From NCBI GenBank assembly GCA_009699615.1, contig WLNV01000109.1, forward strand, positions 1 to 5,726: a DNA stretch of 5,726 bases, written 5' to 3'. Both the position numbers and the translations under genes were made by a program. Positions 1 through 5,366 of this stretch are shown here, piece after piece. Position 1 is the stretch's first letter. Every line of letters starts with the position of its first letter. A model generated the notes under the pieces. That model searched no databases and had not been told where the DNA came from. It worked only from the letters and a program-made list of their open reading frames with translations. This stretch comes from Actinomycetota bacterium (GTDB lineage Bacteria; Actinomycetota; Thermoleophilia; Solirubrobacterales; Solirubrobacteraceae).

Positions 1-159
1 CCATGCTGCTCCGCCGATCCAGAGCAACGCCAAGAACGGCATGCTGATGTCAGCAGAGCTGCGGCGCTTGTGCGCGCGCAAAGCCTGAAGCAGCGGGCTC
101 GCACCCATCACGACGCCGAATGTGCCGGCGACGACAGAAAGTGATGCAGTGATGTCCAT
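1..159 (-). CDS. PQ-loop / SemiSWEET-type small membrane transporter, N-terminal part (3' end outside window)
   Basis: The frame opens with ATG at 159-157 and stays open for 53 codons to the window edge. I translated it by hand; it reads MDITASLSVVAGTFGVVMG and then ASPLLQALRAHKRRSSADIS, followed by a hydrophobic stretch. This is the layout of the SemiSWEET/MtN3 (PQ-loop) family: a first transmembrane helix (about residues 6-24), a short 'SPLLQ' version of the PQ motif, a basic cytoplasmic loop with an RRSSADIS segment, and the start of helix 2 (about residues 41-53). Complete family members have about 85-100 residues and three helices, so roughly half is seen. Bacterial SemiSWEETs work as dimers and move small solutes such as sugars; the substrate here cannot be told. 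The start lies 11 bp beyond the stop of the upstream amidotransferase gene, so it is probably the next gene of the same operon. No clear Shine-Dalgarno is visible, which suggests translational coupling. Confidence in the family is moderate because the gene is cut. Confidence 0.68.
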   Translation of the reverse strand, partial: MDITASLSVVAGTFGVVMGASPLLQALRAHKRRSSADISMPFLALLWIGGAAW

Positions 160-170
160 GACGCCGCAGA

Positions 171-893
171 CTACAGCGCGCGGCGCGCGTCAATCAGATC
201 AAGCCAAGCGCCGATCAGCAATTGTGCTTGACCGCCAAGTTCGTCATGGCGTGCCACTGCGTCGGCGAGGAAAGCTTTGCCACCCTCTTCGCCGAGCGTC
301 GCCGTCAGCGCCGCGCTGTACTCGGGCACCCCGGCCCACTGTTCAGCCATCTCTGGAGTGACCTCAAGATGGAATTGAATGCCGTAGGCCGCGTCGCCGA
401 CGCGGAAGGCTTGGTTCGGCGCCGCCGGTGAACTTGCGAGCAGGACGCCGCCTTCCGGAAGGTCAAAGGTGTCGCCGTGCCACTGCAGCGTGACCAGCGG
501 TTCCGCGAGCCCTCCGATTACTGCGTCAGCCACACCCTCCTGCGTCCGGATCACCGGAAGCAAGCCCACTTCAGCCTCCGCCAGCGGATAGACAGGCGCG
601 CCGAGCGCACTTGCGAGCAACTGAACGCCGAGACAGGCGCCAAAGAATGGCTTCCCCGCGCGGACGGCTTCAGCCACCCACCGCTTCTCTTCGACAAGCC
701 AAGGATGCTCGGCCTCGTCGTTGACGCTCATCGGCCCACCCATCGCGATGATGCCGTCAAACTCGCTCCAGTCGGGGAGTTTGTCGCCGGTGTCGATCTC
801 GATAACTTCGCGCTGGACGCCTCGGCGGTCAAGCTCCGTGTCGTAGGCGCCAGGGGACTCGCAGAACAGGTGCTGGACTACAACGAGCTTCAT
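171..893 (-). CDS. Class I (GMP synthase-like) glutamine amidotransferase
   Basis: This 240-residue stand-alone class I glutamine amidotransferase (COG0518-like, flavodoxin-like fold) should hydrolyse the gamma-amide of glutamine or of a gamma-glutamyl compound through a Cys-His-Glu triad. The oxyanion-side motif MGGPMSVND is at residues 51-59, the nucleophile elbow GACLGVQLLA at 85-94 places the catalytic Cys at 87, and GIQFHLEV at 171-178 supplies His175 and Glu177. A QWHGDTF segment is at 137-143. Length is normal for the family and no synthetase domain is fused. ATG at 893 lies 6 bp after the stop of the FMN-subunit gene, so this is an operon member, probably translated by coupling; no strong Shine-Dalgarno is seen. 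The gene ends in TAG at 173-171. Relatives are usually annotated only as 'type 1 glutamine amidotransferase'. It is distant from the class II amidotransferase encoded earlier in the operon. Hydrolysis of a gamma-glutamyl amide, as done by PuuD-type enzymes, is a possible role by inference only. Confidence 0.9.
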   Translation of the reverse strand: MKLVVVQHLFCESPGAYDTELDRRGVQREVIEIDTGDKLPDWSEFDGIIAMGGPMSVNDEAEHPWLVEEKRWVAEAVRAGKPFFGACLGVQLLASALGAPVYPLAEAEVGLLPVIRTQEGVADAVIGGLAEPLVTLQWHGDTFDLPEGGVLLASSPAAPNQAFRVGDAAYGIQFHLEVTPEMAEQWAGVPEYSAALTATLGEEGGKAFLADAVARHDELGGQAQLLIGAWLDLIDARRAL

Positions 894-899
894 CGCTGG

Positions 900-2237
900 C
901 TACTCGGTCTTTCCGTCCAGCCCAGGAATCCACTTCGTGCCAGCCAGAGGCACGCGCGCCATTGCGGCTGCCTCAATCGTCAGCGCGACGAGATCCTCGG
1001 GCTCAAGGTTGCGTACGTCCGACTTGCCGCAGGCGCGCGCGAGAGTCTGAGTCTCGAGCACCATCGCGCGGAGATAGTTGGCGAGACGGCGGCCGCCGAG
1101 CTCAGCGTTGAAGCGCTTGCCGAGCTCCTCATCCTGAGTTGAGATGCCGGCCGGATCGCGTCCCTCGTGCCAATCGTCGTAGAAGCCGGCTCCACTGCCG
1201 AGCTTCTCATACTCCTCCTGGTATTCAGGGGCATTGTCACCAAGCGCGATCATCGCCGCGACACCGATCGAAACTGCGTCGGCGCCGAGCGCCAACGCCT
1301 TCGCAACATCGGCCCCGGTGCGAATGCCGCCGGAGACGACGAGCTGAACCTCGCGGTGCATGCCGAGGTCCTTGAGCGCATCAACCGCTTCGGGAATCGC
1401 CGAGAGGATTGGAATGCCGACGTGCTCGATGAAGACGTCCTGCGTCGCAGCGGTGCCGCCCTCCATGCCGTCGAGGACGACAACGTCGGCGCCCGACTTG
1501 ACGGCAAGCGCGACATCGAAATACGGCCGTGAGGCGGCAATCTTGACGTAGATCGGAACACGCCAGTCGGTGATCTCGCGAAGCTCGCCGATCTTGATCT
1601 CAAGGTCGTCCGGGCCGGTCCAATCAGGGTGACGGCATGAGCTGCGCTGATCGATCCCTTTCGGCAGGTCGCGCATCTCCGCGACGCGGTCGGAGATCTT
1701 CTGACCGAGCAACATTCCCCCGCCGCCAGGCTTGGCGCCCTGGCCGATAACAACCTCGATCGCATCAGCACGACGAAGGTCGTCCGGGTTCATTCCGTAT
1801 CGCGAAGGGAGCAGCTGGTAGACCAGCTTCTCTGAGTGGCCGCGCTCCTCCTCCGTCATTCCGCCGTCGCCGGTCGTCGTGCTCGTCCCGACGACGGTCG
1901 CCCCGCGGCCGAGTGCCTCCTTGGCTTGCGCAGAGAGCGCACCGAAGCTCATGCCGGCGATTGTGATCGGAATGTCGAGCTCGATCGGGTTCTTGGCGTA
2001 GCGGGTGCCGAGCGTTACGGCGGTGTTGCAGCGCTCGCGGTAGCCCTCGAGCGGGTAGCGCGAAACGCTGGCTCCGAGAAGCAACAGGTCGTCGAAATGA
2101 GGCACCTTGCGCTTCGCACCGAAGCCGCGGATGTCGTAGATCCCTTCGCGCGCCTTGCGCTGGATCTCATGGATTACGTTGCGGTCGAAGAGCGCCGATT
2201 CGCGCATTCCGACGCTGTGTGTTGGTTCGTTAGTCAT
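900..2237 (-). CDS. mgsC: FMN-binding glutamate synthase-like subunit (MgsC/GlxD type)
   Basis: The 445-residue product matches the FMN-binding TIM-barrel domain of glutamate synthase large subunits, encoded here as a separate protein, as in N-methylglutamate synthase MgsC and rhizobial GlxD. Visible hallmarks are AGMSFGALS (94-102), GTSTTTGDGGM (117-127), the glycine-rich GQGAKPGGGGMLLGQKIS (165-182), the KIAAS strand (232-236), VVLDGMEGGTAATQ (253-266) and the phosphate-binding region VSGGIRTGADVAKALALGAD (301-320). FMN binding and a 2-iminoglutarate-type reaction are inferred from the family. In classical GltB a Cys-x5-Cys-x4-Cys cluster holding a 3Fe-4S centre follows this region. Here the matching stretch (about 331-369, ending in DPAGISTQDEE) contains no cysteine, and the whole protein has only Cys70, Cys201 and Cys403. 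The C-terminal tail, with GGRRLANYLR and LEPEDLVALT, is well formed, so the gene looks intact. ATG at 2237 overlaps the preceding stop by one base (TAATG), which supports this start over Met11. An ordinary GOGAT role is unlikely without a reductase subunit. Confidence 0.92.
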   Translation of the reverse strand: MTNEPTHSVGMRESALFDRNVIHEIQRKAREGIYDIRGFGAKRKVPHFDDLLLLGASVSRYPLEGYRERCNTAVTLGTRYAKNPIELDIPITIAGMSFGALSAQAKEALGRGATVVGTSTTTGDGGMTEEERGHSEKLVYQLLPSRYGMNPDDLRRADAIEVVIGQGAKPGGGGMLLGQKISDRVAEMRDLPKGIDQRSSCRHPDWTGPDDLEIKIGELREITDWRVPIYVKIAASRPYFDVALAVKSGADVVVLDGMEGGTAATQDVFIEHVGIPILSAIPEAVDALKDLGMHREVQLVVSGGIRTGADVAKALALGADAVSIGVAAMIALGDNAPEYQEEYEKLGSGAGFYDDWHEGRDPAGISTQDEELGKRFNAELGGRRLANYLRAMVLETQTLARACGKSDVRNLEPEDLVALTIEAAAMARVPLAGTKWIPGLDGKTE

Positions 2238-2938
2238 TAGTAAGCGTCCGCATTGTCGATGTTGAAGTTGTAAAGCTCGCGTGCCGACCCGTAGCGCTTG
2301 AAATCCGCAGGGTCGGCGTCCACCCCGGCCTCGGCGAGCAAGCCGGTCAGTTCGGCGGTGTGGAACTCCTTGAAGTCCTTCTCGATGCAGTCCGCGCCCA
2401 ATTCAGCGACCGAACCGCGCACGTAGATGTGCGTTTCATAGATCGAATCGCCGAGCGCCTCCCCAGCGTCACCGCAGACGACGAGCGCACCCTTCTGCGC
2501 CATGAAAGCGCTGAGGTGGCCAACGTTGCCCTCGACGACGATGTTGACGCCCTTCATCGAGATGCCACAGCGTGCTGCGGCGTTCCCGCGGACGACCACG
2601 AGCCCTCCTCTGCCAGTTGCCGCGGCCGATTGGCTCGCGTCGCCGTCGACGATCACCGTTCCGGACATGATGTTCTCGGCGAGACCGACTCCGGCGCTGC
2701 CGTGAATCCGCACGTTGGCCTCTTTGTTCATCCCGACGCAGTAGTAACCAACGTGGCCATCAATGTCGATCTCGAGCGGCGCGTTGATACCGGCAGCGAT
2801 CGCGTGCAATCCGCCCGGGTGCGTGATCCGCCAAGCCTGCGGGCCGCCATCAGCGGCGTCATGGAGTCGCTGGTTTAGCTCTCGGATCGAAGTTTCCGAA
2901 AGGTCGACGACTTCGGCTGTCTGTTCAGTGGTTCCCAT
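2237..2938 (-). CDS. mgsB: GXGXG-domain glutamate synthase-like subunit (MgsB/GlxC type)
   Basis: This 233-residue protein corresponds to the C-terminal GXGXG beta-helix domain of glutamate synthase alpha subunit, made as a separate chain (MgsB of N-methylglutamate synthase, GlxC of rhizobia; related to formylmethanofuran dehydrogenase subunit C). Residues about 55-185 are a run of short beta-strand turns with regularly spaced glycines: IHGSAGVGLAENIMSG, TVIVDGDAS, LVVVRGNAAARCGISMKG, IVVEGNVGHLSAFMAQKG, LVVCGDAGEALGDS and IYVRGSVAELGADC. The domain is not catalytic in the family; it packs between the amidotransferase and FMN parts and helps hold the ammonia tunnel together. The N-terminal 35 residues and the C-terminal tail (SARELYNFNIDNADAY) lie outside the repeat. 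The start is well supported: a strong AAGGAG at 2952-2947 inside the end of the upstream gene, 8 nt from ATG, and a TAATG overlap with its stop. It overlaps the downstream gene in the same way, so the three subunits are probably made in balanced amounts. Confidence 0.92.
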   Translation of the reverse strand: MGTTEQTAEVVDLSETSIRELNQRLHDAADGGPQAWRITHPGGLHAIAAGINAPLEIDIDGHVGYYCVGMNKEANVRIHGSAGVGLAENIMSGTVIVDGDASQSAAATGRGGLVVVRGNAAARCGISMKGVNIVVEGNVGHLSAFMAQKGALVVCGDAGEALGDSIYETHIYVRGSVAELGADCIEKDFKEFHTAELTGLLAEAGVDADPADFKRYGSARELYNFNIDNADAY

Positions 2939-3843
2939 TAGACTTTCTCCTTCTCCCAGATGTAGACCTGTCCTGGATCCGGCTCCCAGACGCGAGCGTC
3001 CTCGGCGCCTGGCAGAACGGCGATCGCGCGATACTCGGAGGCCATCGCGACCCAGTCGTCGCTCTCGCTCATCACGGCCGGCTTGCAGGCAATCGGATCG
3101 CGCAAGACGGCGAAGCCATCAGCGGTACCGACAGCGAAGGTGAAGAATCCGTCGAGGTCATCGAGGCCGGATTCCAACGCTTCGGTCAACGACGCTCCCT
3201 CGCGCATCTTCCAAGTCAAGTAAGCCGCGGCGACCTCAGAGTCGTTGTCGGTCTGAATCGTGATCCCCTCGCGGCGAAGCTGCTCGCGCAGACGGTTGTG
3301 ATTGCAGAGTGATCCGTTGTGGACGAGACAGAGGTCAAGCCCGGTCGAGAACGGGTGCGAATGCTCGGTCGTGACGATGCTTTCGGTTGCCATCCGTGTG
3401 TGACCCAAGGCGTGCGTTGCGCTCAGCTCACGCAAACCGAAACGCTCAACGAACTCGCGTGGGTCGCCCATCTCCTTGTAGATCTCGATCGTCTGGCCGG
3501 CGCTCATCACGCGCAGCTCGGGGTGGTTATCAATCACCCAGCGGCCAGCATCATCGGCGTCGGTCTGGACGACGATGACGGCATGGCTGGCGCGAATCTC
3601 TGGCCCGTTGCTGCCCCCGAAGGCACTCGAAAGCTCGCCCGCGATCGGGTCCCAGTCGTATCCCTCTTCGGGAGAGAAGAGCGTCAGCTTGCTCGAGCCG
3701 CTCGGCGCCGGGTTGCGGTAGAAGGCGACGCCGGCACTGTCCGGGCCACGATCCGCCATCTGGATCAGCATGTCCGACAGGTGGTCGCCAAGCCGCTCCT
3801 CGAAGCTGCTCGATTTACTAAAGAGTCCCGCTATTCCACACAT
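2938..3843 (-). CDS. mgsA: Class II (Ntn-hydrolase) glutamine amidotransferase, glutamate synthase-like subunit (MgsA/GlxB type)
   Basis: The 301-residue product starts MCGIAGLF, so removal of Met1 would expose Cys2 as the N-terminal nucleophile; no propeptide is present. Other class II amidotransferase signatures are MADRGPDSAG (29-38, substrate-binding Arg32 and Asp35), LGHTRMATES (146-155), HSHPF (161-165), LVHNGSLCNHNRLRE (173-187, with the Asn-Gly oxyanion pair at 176-177), TDNDSEV (198-204) and DGFFTFAVGT (231-240). In the family it releases ammonia from glutamine, or methylamine from gamma-glutamylmethylamide in methylotroph MgsA, and passes it to the FMN subunit. It is shorter than the amidotransferase portion of full GltB, and none of the three split subunits carries GltB's central linker domain. 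ATG at 3843 has a good Shine-Dalgarno (AAGGA at 3853-3849, 5 nt spacer). The gene lies 38 bp after the ligase gene and overlaps the next gene by one base. Family assignment is firm; the substrate (glutamine or a gamma-glutamyl-alkylamide) is open. Confidence 0.92.
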   Translation of the reverse strand: MCGIAGLFSKSSSFEERLGDHLSDMLIQMADRGPDSAGVAFYRNPAPSGSSKLTLFSPEEGYDWDPIAGELSSAFGGSNGPEIRASHAVIVVQTDADDAGRWVIDNHPELRVMSAGQTIEIYKEMGDPREFVERFGLRELSATHALGHTRMATESIVTTEHSHPFSTGLDLCLVHNGSLCNHNRLREQLRREGITIQTDNDSEVAAAYLTWKMREGASLTEALESGLDDLDGFFTFAVGTADGFAVLRDPIACKPAVMSESDDWVAMASEYRAIAVLPGAEDARVWEPDPGQVYIWEKEKV

Positions 3844-3881
3844 AGAGATCCTTCTCGCAATAGCTAGTTAGACGAATTGGT

Positions 3882-5252
3882 TTAGAACAACTGAAGGTAG
3901 CGGTCAAGTTCGTACTTCGAGATCTGCTCGTGGAACGTCGTCCACTCGATCCGCTTGCGTTCGATGAAGTAGTCGATGTAGTCGCGGCCGTCGTGTGAAC
4001 CGAAGGCCTTACGCATCACGTCGTTCTTTTCCAACTCGCGCGTTGCGTCGAGCAGGTTGGACGGGAGCGTCATGATTCCCATCTCCTCGCGCTCGGCTGC
4101 AGTGGTCTTGAACATGTTTTCCGTTGTTGGGCCGCCCGGGTCAAGCCCGCGCTCGATTCCGTCGAGACCAGCGGCGAGAACAGCGGTTGCCGCGAGGTAC
4201 GGGTTGCAGGAGCCGTCGACGGTGCGGTCCTCGATCCGACCCTCGTCAGGGATGCGCAGCATCATCGAGCGGTTGTTGTAGCCGTACGTCACGTAGGCCG
4301 GTGCCCAGGTCGAGCCGCTCGTTGGCTCTCCGACGACGAGCCGCTTGTATGAGTTGACGGTCGGCGCCGTGATGCCGATATAGCCGGTGGCGTTCGCCGT
4401 CAACCCACCGAGGAAGTTGTAGCCAATCTCGGAGAGGCCGAGCCCGCGAGGGTCATCGGCAGGGTCGCTGTGGAAGACGTTCTCGTCGCCGTTCCAAAGA
4501 CTCATGTGGAAATGGCAGCCGTTGCCGGTCAGATGGCCGAACGGCTTCGGCATGAATGTGGCGATCAACCCACGCTCCTGGGCCATCGCTTCGACCATGT
4601 AACGGAAGAAGATCGATCGGTCGCAGGTGGTCAGCGCGTCAGCGTAGTCCCAGTTCTGTTCGAACTGGCCGTTGGCGTCCTCGTGATCGGTTGCGTAGTT
4701 ATCCCAACCAAGCGCCGTGATGTTGTTGGCGACCTCGGTCACGAATGGCAGGTTGCGCGTCAGTGCGCGCATGTCGTAACAGGGCTGTTCGAGATCGTCG
4801 AGCGGGTCGGCTAGCTCGATCCCACCGTCTGCCGAACGGCGCAGCAGGAAGTACTCCAGCTCGGCGCCGATCCGTAGCTCGTAGCCGAGCTCTGCGGCAC
4901 GGGCAATCTGGTTCTGAAGAATCGTGCGCGGGCAGAAAGGCCAAGGCTCTCCTTCTACCGTCACGTTGCAGGCGAAGCGGCCGATGTTCGGCAGCCACGG
5001 GAGTCGCGTGAAGGTGGAGACGTCAGGCATCGCGATCATGTCAGGGCTGTCAGGCGTCTGCCCAATGTCGCCGGCAGCGAAGCCAGCAAAGCCTGCGCCA
5101 TCGGAAAGCAGGTCATCGAGGTGATGTGCCGGCACGAGCTTTGCGCTCGGCTTGCCGTGCATGTCAACGAACTGAGCGAAGAGGAACTCGATCCCCTCAT
5201 CGGCGACAATCTTGCGTACTGCGTCTTCGTCTAGGGGCGTTTTGTCTGACAT
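3882..5252 (-). CDS. glnT: Type III glutamine synthetase / gamma-glutamylmethylamide synthetase family ligase (GlnT/GmaS-like)
   Basis: This 456-residue ligase of the glutamine synthetase fold activates the gamma-carboxyl of glutamate with ATP and joins ammonia or an amine. The beta-grasp N-terminal domain covers about residues 15-100. The catalytic domain shows GAELEYFLL (129-137, metal ligands Glu131 and Glu133), NGQFEQNW (194-201, Glu198), MPKPFG then NGCHFHMS (234-239, 244-251; His247/His249), NSYKRL (300-305), the MLRIP arginine (333) and EDRTVDGSCNPYLA (341-354). Length and motifs fit the GlnT subfamily first described in rhizobia, which also holds methylotroph gamma-glutamylmethylamide synthetase. 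The region around 396-410 (LPSNLLDATRELEKN) lacks the Tyr of the GS-I adenylylation site (NLYDLP), so control by adenylyltransferase is unlikely. ATG at 5252 has AAAGGAAG about 6 nt upstream. It is first in the operon, before the split glutamate synthase-like genes, and this order supports a paired ligase/transferase pathway. Whether it uses ammonia, methylamine or another amine cannot be decided from sequence alone. Confidence 0.93.
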   Translation of the reverse strand: MSDKTPLDEDAVRKIVADEGIEFLFAQFVDMHGKPSAKLVPAHHLDDLLSDGAGFAGFAAGDIGQTPDSPDMIAMPDVSTFTRLPWLPNIGRFACNVTVEGEPWPFCPRTILQNQIARAAELGYELRIGAELEYFLLRRSADGGIELADPLDDLEQPCYDMRALTRNLPFVTEVANNITALGWDNYATDHEDANGQFEQNWDYADALTTCDRSIFFRYMVEAMAQERGLIATFMPKPFGHLTGNGCHFHMSLWNGDENVFHSDPADDPRGLGLSEIGYNFLGGLTANATGYIGITAPTVNSYKRLVVGEPTSGSTWAPAYVTYGYNNRSMMLRIPDEGRIEDRTVDGSCNPYLAATAVLAAGLDGIERGLDPGGPTTENMFKTTAAEREEMGIMTLPSNLLDATRELEKNDVMRKAFGSHDGRDYIDYFIERKRIEWTTFHEQISKYELDRYLQLF

Positions 5253-5257
5253 TGAGT

Positions 5258-5265
5258 CTTCCTTT
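5258..5265 (-). promoter_or_regulatory. Ribosome binding site of glnT-like gene
   Basis: On the minus strand AAAGGAAG lies 5 nt before the ATG at 5252, a good match to the anti-SD complement. It fixes this start. Its upstream edge touches the 3' arm of the inverted repeat at 5264-5279. Confidence 0.7.
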
Positions 5266-5279
5266 CAAGAACGCTTGAA
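5264..5279 (-). repeat. Perfect inverted repeat in the leader of the glnT-like gene
   Basis: TTCAAG and CTTGAA form perfect 6-bp arms around a 4-base loop, placed between the candidate promoter and the Shine-Dalgarno. In RNA it could form a small hairpin that ends right at the ribosome binding site; in DNA it could be a short operator. The stem is half A/T and short, so neither role is certain. No matching copy was noticed elsewhere in the window. Confidence 0.45.
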
Positions 5280-5307
5280 CTCAGCGTTGGCTCATGTTGC
5301 TCGCGGC

Positions 5308-5337
5308 AGTGTACAGGTTATGGACATCTCGTACCAA
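5308..5337 (-). promoter_or_regulatory. Candidate sigma70-like promoter for the glnT-mgs operon
   Basis: On the minus strand a TTGGTA box (5337-5332, 4/6 to TTGACA) is followed after 18 bp by TACACT (5313-5308, 4/6 to TATAAT). It lies in the only sizeable gap, between the stress-protein stop and the ligase start. Transcription would begin near 5301, giving a leader of about 50 nt that contains the inverted repeat and Shine-Dalgarno. The match is moderate and was found by eye. Read-through from the stress-protein gene is also possible because I see no terminator between them. Confidence 0.4.
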
Positions 5338-5366
5338 CACTTCTTTGACGGGCCGTCTCAGCGCGC

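Larger units (their letters stand above)
5253..5366. other. Intergenic region between stress-protein gene and glnT-like operon
   Basis: This 114-bp gap is the longest non-coding stretch in the window. It holds the candidate promoter, the inverted repeat and the ribosome binding site listed separately. No convincing intrinsic terminator for the stress-protein gene and no conserved small ORF are seen in it. Confidence 0.7.

Noticed and set aside
477..1142. Long plus-strand open frame of 221 codons
   Set aside because: It lies antisense to the class I amidotransferase and the end of the FMN subunit, both with full family motifs. Its translation has no recognisable domain and is rich in Arg, Ala and His, as expected from the antisense of a GC-rich gene.
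1250..1771. Minus-strand frame of 173 codons inside the FMN subunit gene
   Set aside because: It is an alternative frame of a well-supported gene; the product is Ser/Arg-rich and lacks any motif.
3319..3867. Plus-strand frame of 182 codons opposite the class II amidotransferase gene
   Set aside because: It is an antisense shadow of a gene with all class II catalytic motifs, without its own recognisable product or ribosome binding site.
3844..3881. Internal promoter or terminator in the 38-bp gap between ligase and class II amidotransferase genes
   Set aside because: Apart from the Shine-Dalgarno and a 6-base TAGCTA palindrome there is no promoter-like pair of boxes or stable stem with a T-run.
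5347..5357. Small GC hairpin (GACGG/CCGTC) after the stress-protein stop as a terminator
   Set aside because: The loop is too small for the full stem, and on the minus strand it is followed by AAAGAAG rather than a T-run, so it is not a convincing intrinsic terminator.
5253..5366. GlnR-type nitrogen regulator box upstream of the ligase gene
   Set aside because: I looked for the gTnAc-n6-GaAAc pattern on both strands and found only partial matches, not good enough to report.
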